This document shows, piece after piece, positions 8,597-18,477 of a DNA stretch of 64,000 nucleotides. The notes beneath the pieces are model-generated. The model did no database searches. It saw only the letters and a program-made list of their open reading frames with translations, and was not told the DNA's origin. Position 1 is the first letter of the stretch. Each line of letters starts with the position of its first letter. The position numbers were made by a program, and so were the translations under genes. Source of the DNA: Shewanella insulae (GTDB lineage Bacteria > Pseudomonadota > Gammaproteobacteria > Enterobacterales > Shewanellaceae); the NCBI RefSeq assembly GCF_009831655.1, contig NZ_WRPA01000001.1, positions 372,001 to 436,000 of the forward strand, in the 5' to 3' direction.

Positions 8597-11500
8597 ATGC
8601 CAGATCCAAATAAAGGCATAATCGCCTGGTTTGCCCGCAACAGCGTGGCAGCAAACTTGTTGATGATCATCATCATTATCGGCGGTTTGCTGACCGCCAG
8701 CACTATACGCAAACAGTTCTTTCCCCAGGCGGAGACTAACTGGGTCGAATTTAGCGCCTTCTATCCAGGGGCTGCGCCCCAAGAGGTAGAGGAAGGGATC
8801 ACCATCAAGGTCGAGGAAGCTCTGGAGCGGATACAAGGCCTGAAGCGCGTCATCACCTACTCAAACCGAAATTCGGCTTCGGGTTATTTTCGCATCGAAG
8901 ATTCCTATGACCCTCAGGTGGTGCTGGATGAGATCAAATCTGAGATCGACTCGATCTCCAGCTTTCCCGATGGCATGGAGCGCCCTCGCGTCGAGAGAAT
9001 AAAGCACAGACAAGAGGTGTTTTATATCAGCCTCTACGGCGACCTGCCTCCCAAGCAGCTTAAGGAGTTCGGTGAGAAGATCCACGATGAGTTGATGCAG
9101 CTGCCAAAGGTGAACATAACCGAATTCTATGGCGGGCTGGACTATGAAATAGCTATCGAGGTCAGTAAAGACAGGCTGCGCGAATATAATCTCTCCTTTA
9201 ACGATGTGGCCAAGGCGGTTCGCGGTTATTCACGCAATATGTCGGCCGGTCAAATCAAGGCGGAGAATGGCTACATCAGCCTACGGGTACAAAACCAAGC
9301 CTATGTTGGCTATGAGTTTGAAAGCCTTCCACTTATTACCCTGGAAGATGGCACTAAGCTCCTTCTCGGTGACGTGGCCAATGTGATCGACGGTTTCGAA
9401 GAAGGGATCCAATATTCCAAGTTTAATGGCAAAAACTCGGTGACCTTCTTTGTTGGTGCATCAAACGATCAGAGCATGACGGACGTGGCAAAGGTGGTAA
9501 ACCAATACGTCGAGGATAAACAGGCCAGTCTGCCACAGGGATTGAATCTCGAGACCTGGGTGGATATGACCTATTACCTTCAGGGCCGACTCGATCTTAT
9601 GCTAGATAGCATGAAGAGCGGCGCCATCTTGGTGTTTATCATGTTAGCCCTCTTTCTGCGGGTTCGCCTAGCCTTCTGGGTGATGATGGGGCTACCAGTC
9701 TGTTTCTTAGGCACACTGCTCTTCATGCCGGCAGCAATGATAGATGTCACTATTAATGTGATCAGCCTGTTTGCCTTCATCCTGGTGCTGGGGATAGTGG
9801 TCGATGATGCCATTGTCATGGGCGAAAGCGCCCATAGCGAATGTGAAGAGAAGGGGCAGACCCTGGACAATGTGGTCCGCGGCGTGAAGAAAGTAGCTAT
9901 GCCAGCTACCTTCGGCGTGTTAACCACAATCGCCGCCTTCCTGCCGATCACCATGGATGACGGCCCCTCGGCGGCCTTCGGTCAGTCGATCGGTTACGTG
10001 GTGATCTTGTGTCTGTTGTTTTCGCTGGTGGAATCCAAGCTCATCCTGCCGGCACACTTAGCCAGGATGAAACAGAAAACCCAAGTCAAGCCTGGCTCGA
10101 AGAATCCCATCAATCTGCTGCGCATTGGGGTGAATTACCTTCAGGCTAAGGTGGACAATGGACTGCAGTTTGTCATCTATCGTCTGTACAAGCCTTCACT
10201 GACACTGTCGGTAAAATACAGATACATGATTATCGCCTTATTCATCTCCTTAATCTTGGTGTGCGCCGGCCTCTATTCCGGCGGGATCCTTCGCTACGTG
10301 GGACAACCTAAGATCCCCCATGATTTTCCGCGTATCAGTGTCGAGATGAACCTGGATTCCTCGGAGCAAGCGACCCTGTCTGCTGCATTGGCAATCGAAC
10401 AGGCACTCTATAAGGTTGACGATGAGCTAGAACGCGAATTTGGTCAGCGAATGATCGCAGACATGCAGGTAGACCTTCAAGGCAGAACCAGTGCTCAGGT
10501 GATGACCAAGTTAGTGGCGCCCGAACAGCGCCCCCTGGACACCTTTGCCCTGGCCGAACGTTGGCGAGCGGCGATGCCGCAGATCCCAGGAGTAAAATCC
10601 TTCAACATTCGGGATAACCTGTTTGGCGGTGGTCGTGACGATGGCGATATCAGTTTCCGCCTCGAAGGTAAAGACGAGGCTCAACTGATTGCCGCCGCTA
10701 AGGCGCTAAAGACCAAGCTCAACAGTCTGCAGGGCGTTGGCGATGTCAACGACAGTCGCCAGTCCAGCGCCAAAGAGGTGCAATTTAGCCTTAAGCCACT
10801 GGCAAACAGCGTCGGCCTCACCCTCGCCGATGTGGCCTCTCAGGTCAGCGCCAGCTTCTACGGTCTCGAGGCTCAGCGCATCCTGCGTAACGGCGAGGAG
10901 ATCAAGGTGATGCTGCGCTATCCCGAGGAGCAGCGTAACGCTATCGCCCACGTGACCGAGGTGATGATCCTCACGCCACAGGGCGCAGAGATCCCCCTCT
11001 CCGAAGTCGCCGAGATCCAGGTCACCCAAGGGGTCAGCGGGATCAGGCGTGAAAACGGTAACCGTACCATCAATGTATGGGCCTCTGTCGATGCGTCACA
11101 GGCCGAGCCTTTCAAGCTAGCCCAGGACATTCGCGATAACTTTATCCCTGAGCTACTGCGCCAGTACCCCAGGGTGCAGAGTGAGGTCGCAGGCAACATT
11201 CAGGAACAGATAGATAGCGCCAATACCCAGATGCGTAACTTCATCATCTCGCTGTTGGTGATCTACAGCCTGCTGGCCGTGCCGCTCAAGTCCTATGTGC
11301 AGCCCATGATGATCATGTCGGTGATCCCCTTTGGCATCATAGGCTCGGTACTTGGACACATGCTGCTTGGCATAGACCTAAGCGCCCTTTCCCTCTTCGG
11401 CATCATCGCCGCTGCGGGGGTGGTGGTTAACGATTCCCTGGTGATGGTGGATTACATCAACCGAGCGCGCCTGAGTGGCATCACCATGAAGGTTGCCGTG

Positions 11501-11779
11501 ATTGAGGCGGGTTGCCGTCGTTTCAGGGCTATTCTGCTCACCTCGCTCACTACCTTCATCGGCCTGGTGCCCATCATGAGTGAAACCAGCATGCAGGCTA
11601 AGATGGTGATCCCTATGGCGGTGTCCCTCGCCTTCGGTGTCCTGTTTGCCACCATAGTGACCCTGGTATTGATCCCATGTCTCTACGTTGCCATCGAAGA
11701 TACTAAGACAGTGTTTAATTGGATCTACAACCGAATCACCGGCGTTAAGGTGAACAAACCCGTGATTTCAGAGCAGTAG
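8597..11779 (+). CDS. RND efflux transporter permease
   Basis: Proton-driven inner-membrane pump of the HAE/AcrB-like RND superfamily, 1060 residues, close to the family norm. TM1 lies near residues 15-35. Two large periplasmic loops alternate with two six-helix bundles. In TM4, VVDDAIVMGE carries the paired aspartates of the proton relay. The second half repeats the pattern with VVVNDSLVMVDY. AAGGAG at 8582-8587 lies nine bases upstream and overlaps the adaptor's stop region, so translation is probably coupled. The substrate is unknown; members of this subfamily export drugs, detergents or other amphiphiles. A terminator follows. Confidence 0.93.
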   Translation: MPDPNKGIIAWFARNSVAANLLMIIIIIGGLLTASTIRKQFFPQAETNWVEFSAFYPGAAPQEVEEGITIKVEEALERIQGLKRVITYSNRNSASGYFRIEDSYDPQVVLDEIKSEIDSISSFPDGMERPRVERIKHRQEVFYISLYGDLPPKQLKEFGEKIHDELMQLPKVNITEFYGGLDYEIAIEVSKDRLREYNLSFNDVAKAVRGYSRNMSAGQIKAENGYISLRVQNQAYVGYEFESLPLITLEDGTKLLLGDVANVIDGFEEGIQYSKFNGKNSVTFFVGASNDQSMTDVAKVVNQYVEDKQASLPQGLNLETWVDMTYYLQGRLDLMLDSMKSGAILVFIMLALFLRVRLAFWVMMGLPVCFLGTLLFMPAAMIDVTINVISLFAFILVLGIVVDDAIVMGESAHSECEEKGQTLDNVVRGVKKVAMPATFGVLTTIAAFLPITMDDGPSAAFGQSIGYVVILCLLFSLVESKLILPAHLARMKQKTQVKPGSKNPINLLRIGVNYLQAKVDNGLQFVIYRLYKPSLTLSVKYRYMIIALFISLILVCAGLYSGGILRYVGQPKIPHDFPRISVEMNLDSSEQATLSAALAIEQALYKVDDELEREFGQRMIADMQVDLQGRTSAQVMTKLVAPEQRPLDTFALAERWRAAMPQIPGVKSFNIRDNLFGGGRDDGDISFRLEGKDEAQLIAAAKALKTKLNSLQGVGDVNDSRQSSAKEVQFSLKPLANSVGLTLADVASQVSASFYGLEAQRILRNGEEIKVMLRYPEEQRNAIAHVTEVMILTPQGAEIPLSEVAEIQVTQGVSGIRRENGNRTINVWASVDASQAEPFKLAQDIRDNFIPELLRQYPRVQSEVAGNIQEQIDSANTQMRNFIISLLVIYSLLAVPLKSYVQPMMIMSVIPFGIIGSVLGHMLLGIDLSALSLFGIIAAAGVVVNDSLVMVDYINRARLSGITMKVAVIEAGCRRFRAILLTSLTTFIGLVPIMSETSMQAKMVIPMAVSLAFGVLFATIVTLVLIPCLYVAIEDTKTVFNWIYNRITGVKVNKPVISEQ

Positions 11780-11803
11780 TCTGACTACTACTTGCTAAAA
11801 CAG

Positions 11804-11832
11804 AAAAAGCCCGTGTAACAGCGGGCTTTTTT
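11804..11832 (+). terminator. terminator of the RND operon
   Basis: AAAAAGCCCG/CGGGCTTTTTT hairpin with an 8-base loop, 24 bases after the permease stop. Confidence 0.88.
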
Positions 11833-11910
11833 ACAACCAAGCGCCTCTCCAGCGCCAGAAAGCTGAGGCACCATCATTCAAACAGCCTTTGAAAATGAAA
11901 AAAGAAACGA

Positions 11911-11940
11911 AAAAAGGCTTCCATTTCTGGAAGCCTTTTC
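11911..11940 (-). terminator. terminator-like hairpin linked to the tRNA-Ser relic
   Basis: AAGGCTTCCA-TTTC-TGGAAGCCTT perfect stem. On the minus strand it is followed by TTTTTTCGTTTC, giving a good terminator; on the plus strand TTTTCTCTT follows, so it may act both ways. It lies directly downstream of the degraded tRNA-Ser 3' end. Confidence 0.7.
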
Positions 11941-11948
11941 TCTTAATG

Positions 11949-11990
11949 TGGCGGAAAGATAGCAGGGCTTAAACGTTAGGAGCCCGGTTG
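11949..11990 (-). pseudogene. degenerate tRNA-Ser 3' fragment
   Basis: On the minus strand this segment ends in GCTATCTTTCCGCCA, against CCTATCTCTCCGCCA in the intact tRNA-Ser 100 bases away, and the flanking bases after CCA also agree (CATTA against TATTA). The T-arm equivalent reads CGTTTAAG where the intact gene has GGTTCAAA. No D arm or anticodon arm can be recognised in the expected place. It looks like a decayed duplicate of the tRNA's 3' half, with its own downstream hairpin. Confidence 0.55.
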
Positions 11991-12019
11991 TTGCTCATTT
12001 CCTATATGCTAGATAGCAC

Positions 12020-12043
12020 AAAGCCCGCTAAAAAACGGGCTTT
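12020..12043 (-). terminator. hairpin downstream of tRNA-Ser
   Basis: AAAGCCCG/CGGGCTTT stem with an 8-base loop just after the mature 3' end of tRNA-Ser. The T run after the stem is poor, so it may be a processing or weak termination signal. Confidence 0.55.
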
Positions 12044-12050
12044 GGTAATA

Positions 12051-12141
12051 TGGCGGAGAGATAGGGATTTGAACCCTAGACGGGCTATAAACCCGTGCCG
12101 GTTTTCAAGACCGGTGCATTCGACCACTCTGCCATCTCTCC
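12051..12141 (-). tRNA. serT: tRNA-Ser (anticodon TGA)
   Basis: A 91-base tRNA with encoded CCA. The acceptor stem is GGAGAGA/TCTCTCC. The anticodon stem CCGGT/ACCGG encloses a CTTGAAA loop, so the anticodon is TGA (reads UCN serine codons). The long variable arm typical of serine tRNAs (ACGGG...CCCGT) and the T loop GTTCAAATC are present. In E. coli the same isoacceptor gene lies near yccA, as here. Confidence 0.97.
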
Positions 12142-12221
12142 GAACGCCGCGAATAATATAGCGCCCTATTTCGCTTGTAAAGGGAAAATAGACCTAAAAG
12201 GCGCATTTGGCGAACTTACGC

Positions 12222-13514
12222 TCACTTTGTCGAATCTTCATCCTGATGCAGCGCTATTTTAGCGGGATCAGGGGTAGAGATGGCACCGAAAACGGATCGC
12301 CAGTTGTCATAGCCACGCACCTGATAGCCGATTAAAACCCCTATGGCACTGATGACTATGCCTACGCCAATCGCCTTCTCTCCGCTACTGGCCCAAAGTG
12401 CAACGAGTGAAGATGCACCGAAGGCGATACTGATCTGCAAGAAGTTCTGTAGTCCCGCCGCCTTGGCCGACGCCAGCTTGAACACCTGTAGCGCCGAGTT
12501 AACCACTATCGGGTAACAGGCGCCGTTGGCGGCCGCCATCACAGAGAAAATACTCAGTAGAGGCCAAATACTAGCGGCAGGATAACATAGGGTTACCAGA
12601 GCGATACCGGCAACACAGGTGCCAAACAGCAATAAGACCCAAGTGAGTGTCACCTCGGCGCCAAGGCGACGTATGAATAGCTTGCTCAAGTAGCCCCCGA
12701 GAATAAACATCACGGTTTGTGGAACAAAACTCAGGCCTATCGCCTTGGCCTCAAACCCATGTTGCTCCATCACTATCGGCCAGAGGGTAAGATAGGAGAA
12801 GAAGGCCGCAGAGCAGGCGCCAAATACCAACACGTTTCCCAGATATCTGGGGCTAGCCAGCATATCCAAGTAGCTCACACGCACACTCTTTCGAACCTGT
12901 GTGTCTTTGCCTTGCTCACCACTAGCCCCTTGCGCCTCGCTATTAGCTAGGTTTTCCCTGTTATCCCCCCAGACAAGAGTCGCCAGGATAAGCACTAGGC
13001 TCAAGGCGCCAAGGATGAAGAAGATACTGTGCCACTGCTGCCATTCCAGCAGGTAGGCGCCTAAGATGGGGGCTAGGGCCGGCGATAAGGCCACGAGTGG
13101 CATGATGTTGCTAAATACCTGTTGCGCCTCGTCTGCTTTATAACGATCGATCACTATCGCCTGCCATATCACAGACGCACTACAGGCGCCAAGGGCCTGG
13201 AAGAAGCGCGCAACGTTAAACATGGCGATGGAGTCGCTATTGGCGATCACTAGGCTGGCGGCGCCAAACAGGGCAAGCCCCAAAACCAGGCTTAGCCGTT
13301 TACCTATAGCCTGTACCAAGGGGCCATATAGCAGCTGGCCCAACGCCAGACCGGCGAGAAAGAAAGTCAACGAACCGGCAACCTGTGTGGCACTGGCATC
13401 CAAACTTGTTTCAATTGCTTTGAAGGCAGGTAAATACATGTCAGTCGCAATAAAGCCCAACATGCTCAGTAGCGCCAGATAGATAAGAAAAGAAAAATTA
13501 GCGATTTTATTCAT
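12222..13514 (-). CDS. punC: MFS purine nucleoside transporter PunC (Bcr/CflA family)
   Basis: Twelve-helix major facilitator of 430 residues. The N-terminus carries the family pattern LGFIATDMYLPAF, and helix 4 onwards shows VIWQAIVIDRY and LSPALAPILGAYLL. These stretches match what I recall of E. coli PunC (YdhC), formerly annotated as a drug exporter and now described as an inosine/purine nucleoside importer. The divergent neighbour is a clear PunR match, which strengthens the assignment over a generic multidrug exporter. A hydrophilic central loop (about residues 195-215) is followed by a second bundle of six helices. Confidence 0.82.
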   Translation of the reverse strand: MNKIANFSFLIYLALLSMLGFIATDMYLPAFKAIETSLDASATQVAGSLTFFLAGLALGQLLYGPLVQAIGKRLSLVLGLALFGAASLVIANSDSIAMFNVARFFQALGACSASVIWQAIVIDRYKADEAQQVFSNIMPLVALSPALAPILGAYLLEWQQWHSIFFILGALSLVLILATLVWGDNRENLANSEAQGASGEQGKDTQVRKSVRVSYLDMLASPRYLGNVLVFGACSAAFFSYLTLWPIVMEQHGFEAKAIGLSFVPQTVMFILGGYLSKLFIRRLGAEVTLTWVLLLFGTCVAGIALVTLCYPAASIWPLLSIFSVMAAANGACYPIVVNSALQVFKLASAKAAGLQNFLQISIAFGASSLVALWASSGEKAIGVGIVISAIGVLIGYQVRGYDNWRSVFGAISTPDPAKIALHQDEDSTK

Positions 13515-13644
13515 AAAAATAGAAGATTCACTTTAACTAACCAAAGAAGTCGGTGAGTCTATTGACTTGCCAATTGCTTGTGAAACGTTTATTTTTGCTT
13601 ACAGCCTTCAAATATTCTCACGGCAAATTTAGGAGCAATTCAAG

Positions 13645-14547
13645 ATGCTTTCAGAACAGTCGATGCAATTAATTGATATGGTGGCCCGTGTCGGAAGTTT
13701 TACCGCAGCGGCCAACAAGTTACATAAGGTGCCCTCAGCCGTGAGTTACGCCGTGAAGCAGGTTGAGGAAGATTTGGGGGTCGTTCTGTTTGAGCGCCAT
13801 CACCGAAGTGTGAGCCTCACCCCGGCAGGCGAACACTTCGTTAAACAGGTACGCTCCATGCTCACCCACCTGGCATCGCTGAAGGAAGACACCAAACGCG
13901 TGGCTAATGGCTGGCAGCCCACGCTGTCGATAGCTCTGGATAACATAGTGCGCGCCGATAAGATCAGTAACCTGATCGCCGATTTCTACCGTCACTTCGA
14001 CAATGTCGAGCTGATCATTCGCATCGAAGTCTTTAACGGCGTCTGGGAGGCCATCGCCACCGGTCGCAGCGACATCGCCATTGGGGCGACGACAGCTATT
14101 CCCGTGGGCGGTGATTACCGCTTTAAGGACATGGGGGATATCGAATGGACCTTCCTGGTGAGTAAACATCACCCCTTAGCAGCCATAGATAGACCCCTGC
14201 TGGATGATGAGCTGCGCAGCTACCCCTCTATCTGTCTGGAAGACACGTCTCGAGAGATCCCTAAACGCATGACATGGCTGTTAGATAACCAACGCCGTTT
14301 GGTGGTGCCCGACTGGATCCGCGCCATCAACTGCTTCCGCGAGGGCCTTGGCATAGGTTACATGCCCAAACACTTCGCCACCCCCTTTGTGCAGGCCGGC
14401 GCCCTCATTGAGAAAGAGTTGGAGCGCCCTAAGGCACCAAGCCCCTGCTGTTTGGCCTGGAACGATGCCAATATGTCGCCTGCCATGGCCTGGGTGCTCG
14501 ATTATCTCGGCGATAGCGAAAAACTACAGCGAGACTGGTTTAATTAA
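13645..14547 (+). CDS. punR: LysR-type activator PunR
   Basis: A 300-residue LysR regulator. The winged helix-turn-helix is at residues 5-63 (VGSFTAAANKLHKVPSAVSY, then LFERHHRSVSLTPAG). The effector domain contains DNIVRADK, IIRIEVFNGVWEAI, IAIGATTAIPVGG and the C-terminal MSPAMAWVLDYLGDSE. These closely follow E. coli PunR (YdhB), an adenosine-responsive activator of punC. AGGAG lies ten bases before the ATG. The 130-base gap shared with punC should hold the operator; I could not define the box confidently. Confidence 0.85.
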   Translation: MLSEQSMQLIDMVARVGSFTAAANKLHKVPSAVSYAVKQVEEDLGVVLFERHHRSVSLTPAGEHFVKQVRSMLTHLASLKEDTKRVANGWQPTLSIALDNIVRADKISNLIADFYRHFDNVELIIRIEVFNGVWEAIATGRSDIAIGATTAIPVGGDYRFKDMGDIEWTFLVSKHHPLAAIDRPLLDDELRSYPSICLEDTSREIPKRMTWLLDNQRRLVVPDWIRAINCFREGLGIGYMPKHFATPFVQAGALIEKELERPKAPSPCCLAWNDANMSPAMAWVLDYLGDSEKLQRDWFN

Positions 14548-14701
14548 CGGATCGTCAAGCAGATGGGCTTTCGCCCTCCCCTTAGCTCGGTTATGATAAT
14601 AGTCTTGTAAAACAAGTTAAATCCGGTTCATGAAATGGAACTCTTGTAACCGATTTGACTCAAATAAACCATCAAGTTAGTGATAGTCACTGGAGATAAA
14701 G

Positions 14702-15361
14702 ATGACGCAAGAAACACTATATGCAAGCCATGCTTCGACACAAGAAGTGAATAAGCTGCTTAAAAATACCTATCTGCTACTCTCGATGACACTGGGCTTC
14801 TCAGCGCTCTGTGCGGGACTGGCCATGGTAATGCAAATCAGTCCTCTCATGTCTATCGGTCTGTCGATCGGTGGTTTCATTTTATTGTTTGTCACCCTGA
14901 GAAAAGCCGAATCGGCCGCGGGTCTGTTCTGGGTGTTCGCCTTTACCGGTATGGAAGGCGCATCTTTGGGTTACATGCTTAACCATTATGCCGGCATGGC
15001 CAACGGTCCTCAGCTAATCATGCAGGCCTTAGGTCTAACTGCCGTGGTGTTTGTAACCCTGAGTGGCTATGCCATCACCACCAAGAAAGACTTCTCTTTC
15101 ATGCGTGGTTTCCTGCTGGCCGGCCTGGTCATTGCCATCGTTGCCGGTATCGCCAACATCTTCATCGGTAGCGGCGCTGTGTTCATGGCCCTCAACGCGG
15201 GTATAGCTCTGTTGATGACAGGCTTTATTCTGTTCGACACCAGCCGCATCGTTAACGGTGGTGAAACCAACTACATTCGCGCTACCGTGGCCTTGTATCT
15301 GGACTTCTTGAACCTGTTCATCTCTATTCTGCATCTGCTGGGTGCAGGCGGCGACGACTAA
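14702..15361 (+). CDS. yccA: Bax inhibitor-1 family membrane protein YccA
   Basis: Seven-helix inner-membrane protein of 219 residues. The short charged N-terminus is followed by regular hydrophobic helices, with the BI-1 hallmark near the C-terminus (ILFDTSRIVNGGETNYIRATVALYLD segment, residues about 178-203). E. coli YccA is a substrate and modulator of the FtsH membrane protease. The gene lies upstream of tusDCBE; in E. coli yccA also neighbours tusE and a serine tRNA gene, so this is conserved synteny. A terminator follows, so the tus genes are likely separately transcribed. Confidence 0.88.
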   Translation: MTQETLYASHASTQEVNKLLKNTYLLLSMTLGFSALCAGLAMVMQISPLMSIGLSIGGFILLFVTLRKAESAAGLFWVFAFTGMEGASLGYMLNHYAGMANGPQLIMQALGLTAVVFVTLSGYAITTKKDFSFMRGFLLAGLVIAIVAGIANIFIGSGAVFMALNAGIALLMTGFILFDTSRIVNGGETNYIRATVALYLDFLNLFISILHLLGAGGDD

Positions 15362-15380
15362 TCTGTCGCCTCTTAATTGC

Positions 15381-15408
15381 AGCCCGCCCAATTCGGCGGG
15401 CTTTTTTA
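15381..15408 (+). terminator. terminator after yccA
   Basis: AGCCCGCC/GGCGGGCT hairpin with a 6-base loop followed by TTTTTT. Confidence 0.9.
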
Positions 15409-15549
15409 TGGCCTTTGTTCATGAACAATAGGTCCTTTTCTTTGGCAAAACAGCCAGGATATCGACCGGGTGTTTGGGATCGATTTAAAAAACAGATAGA
15501 ATAGCCCATTAAAGCCGAGCTCTTACGGCGCAATATTAAGTTAGGGTTA

Positions 15550-15939
15550 ATGAGTAAGCTCATCATTCAAGTCAATCAGCCGGGTTATGGCCAGGGCAGC
15601 AGCTATCAGGCGCTCCAGTTTACCCAGGCAGCTATAGACGCCGGCCATGAAGTACTAAAGGTCTTTTTCTATCAAGACGGCGTGTTGTCGACCAATCACC
15701 TACAGTCTCCCGCTTCCGATGAGTTTGCCCTCTACCAGGCATGGCGTGAGCTAGGGCAGACACATCAGGTGCCTCTGGTCAACTGCGTATCGGCGGCGCT
15801 ACGCCGCGGCGTACTTTCTGCGGCAGAGTCGGCGGAAAACCAGTTACAACACTGGAATCTCGAGCCTCCCTTTCAGATGGGGGGCCTAGGCGAACTCGTG
15901 ACCGGCGTAGAGCAAGCCGATCGCGTGATCTGTTTTTAA
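15550..15939 (+). CDS. tusD: sulfurtransferase subunit TusD
   Basis: DsrE-fold subunit of the TusBCD hexamer that relays persulfide sulfur from TusA to TusE for 2-thiouridine synthesis at the wobble base of Lys, Glu and Gln tRNAs. It has 129 residues, the usual length. The catalytic cysteine lies in VNCVSAALRRGV near residue 79, matching the conserved TusD active site. First gene of a compact tusD-C-B-E cluster. Confidence 0.93.
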   Translation: MSKLIIQVNQPGYGQGSSYQALQFTQAAIDAGHEVLKVFFYQDGVLSTNHLQSPASDEFALYQAWRELGQTHQVPLVNCVSAALRRGVLSAAESAENQLQHWNLEPPFQMGGLGELVTGVEQADRVICF

Positions 15940-15972
15940 GCCCCAGATGTTAAACATCCGCTTTTTGGAAAA

Positions 15973-16332
15973 ATGATGAAAAAGATTGCCATTATCTTCA
16001 GGCACGCGCCCCATGGCAGTGCAAAGGGCAGAGAAGGATTAGATTTTGCGCTGCTCAGCGCCACTTTCGAGCAAGAGATCAGCCTGATCTTCGCCGATGA
16101 AGGCGTACTCAACCTAGTGCCACAACAGACGCCGGAAGCAATAGGGGCCAAAGATTTCCTAGCTGCCTTCAAGGCTCTCCCCCTGTACGATATCGAGTGC
16201 GTCTATGCCTGTCATCAGAGTCTGGCTGACTATCAACTGGAGGAATCAGCACTGGCCATCCCGCTGGAAGTGAAAACCCCGGCCGAGATAGCTGAGTTGC
16301 TAACCCAAGCCGATGAGGTCTTTGTCTACTGA
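15973..16332 (+). CDS. tusC: sulfurtransferase subunit TusC
   Basis: DsrF-like subunit of the TusBCD complex, 119 residues. It begins MMKKIAIIFRHAPHG, with the substrate-pocket-like GREGLDF segment shortly after, as in E. coli TusC. Two adjacent ATGs are possible (15973 and 15976); GGAA at 15967-15970 is better spaced for the second. The stop codon shares one base with the tusB start (TGATG), indicating translational coupling. Confidence 0.92.
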   Translation: MMKKIAIIFRHAPHGSAKGREGLDFALLSATFEQEISLIFADEGVLNLVPQQTPEAIGAKDFLAAFKALPLYDIECVYACHQSLADYQLEESALAIPLEVKTPAEIAELLTQADEVFVY

Positions 16333-16613
16333 TGATACTGCATATCGTTCAATACTCCGCGGCCCAGGATAATGCCCTAGCTACCAGCCTTCGTTATATT
16401 CAACCCCAAGACACGCTCTTGTTGATGGGCGATGGCATCAACAGCCTGTTGCAGCGCAAATGGCAAGCCACCTTGAGCGACACACAAGTCTGCCTACTCG
16501 AGCAAGATGTGGTCGCCAGAGGCTTACAAACCCGGTTAGGTCAATATCAGCAGCTTAGCCAGGCCGAATTTGTCCAATACACATTAACTCACGCTAAGGT
16601 GATCACTTGGTAA
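16332..16613 (+). CDS. tusB: sulfurtransferase subunit TusB
   Basis: DsrH-like third subunit of the TusBCD complex, 93 residues, begins [16 protein letters not shown] and contains the [12 protein letters not shown] segment typical of DsrH proteins. It overlaps tusC by one base and tusE by seven. The assignment rests on both sequence type and its fixed place in the operon. Confidence 0.9.
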   Translation: MILHIVQYSAAQDNALATSLRYIQPQDTLLLMGDGINSLLQRKWQATLSDTQVCLLEQDVVARGLQTRLGQYQQLSQAEFVQYTLTHAKVITW

Positions 16614-16945
16614 ATTTTATTATGTACGGCAATGCCCAAATCCCCACAGATCCCCAGGGCTACCTTAAAAATGTCGATGACTGGAATGAAGAACTGGCAG
16701 AGCTTATCGCGACAGAAGAAGAGATAACGCTGACGCCCGCACACTGGGAAGTGGTGCATTTCGTGCGCGATTTCTATATGGAGTTTAAGACAAGCCCTGC
16801 CATTCGTGTGCTGGTCAAGGCCATAGGGCAGAAACTTGGCCCCGAAAAAGGCAATTCAAAGTATCTCTATACCCTATTCCCCTTGGGCCCGGCAAAACAG
16901 GCCACCAAGATCGCGGGACTGCCTAAACCTGCCAAGTGCATCTAG
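16607..16945 (+). CDS. tusE: sulfur relay protein TusE
   Basis: DsrC-family carrier that accepts sulfur from TusD and delivers it to MnmA for tRNA 2-thiolation. The body ([31 protein letters not shown], then [16 protein letters not shown]) is nearly identical in type to E. coli TusE, and the C-terminus ends PAKCI with the essential penultimate cysteine. The start is probably TTG 16607, seven bases after AAGG and overlapping tusB; ATG 16622 is an alternative with a poorer ribosome site. In E. coli tusE is separate from tusBCD; here all four are together. Confidence 0.94.
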   Translation: MVNFIMYGNAQIPTDPQGYLKNVDDWNEELAELIATEEEITLTPAHWEVVHFVRDFYMEFKTSPAIRVLVKAIGQKLGPEKGNSKYLYTLFPLGPAKQATKIAGLPKPAKCI

Positions 16946-16991
16946 TCCTTTAGTCTGTTTAGGCCAATCTATTAGCTTTCGTTTAGTGATA

Positions 16992-17023
16992 AAAAAACCT
17001 TCGCAGTTGCGAAGGTTTTTTTT
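16992..17023. terminator. bidirectional terminator between tusE and the serS cluster
   Basis: AAAAAACCTTCGCAGTTGCGAAGGTTTTTTTT is a near-perfect stem with A and T runs on both sides, so it can serve both converging operons. Confidence 0.9.
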
Positions 17024-17027
17024 GTGG

Positions 17028-17147
17028 TTAGAGATTTTTCATCACTAACATAATCGCTTTACCAAATGTTGCTAACATTACTGCGAAAAAGATACAGATA
17101 ATGACGACATAGGTCAGCCACTGAAAATAGCGCCCACCGTTATCCAT
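17028..17147 (-). CDS. small membrane protein, 39 aa, downstream of serS
   Basis: A 39-codon frame from ATG 17147 to TAA 17028. It begins MDNGGRYFQWL, followed by one long hydrophobic stretch (about residues 11-36, TYVVIICIFFAVMLATFG then KAIMLVM) and ends KNL. This is a typical single-pass small membrane protein. It lies 24 bases after the serS stop on the same strand and ends just before the shared terminator, so it fits as the last gene of the crcB-serS transcription unit. The ribosome site is weak. Family unknown to me. Confidence 0.65.
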   Translation of the reverse strand: MDNGGRYFQWLTYVVIICIFFAVMLATFGKAIMLVMKNL

Positions 17148-17171
17148 GTTTCACACTATCTCTCTATCGCG

Positions 17172-18470
<1,299 letters not shown>

Positions 18471-18477
18471 TTAATAG

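Noticed and set aside
11944..12064. attL/attR of an integrated element at tRNA-Ser
   Set aside because: The imperfect direct repeats are only about 100 bases apart with no integrase or cargo between; a decayed tRNA copy explains them better.
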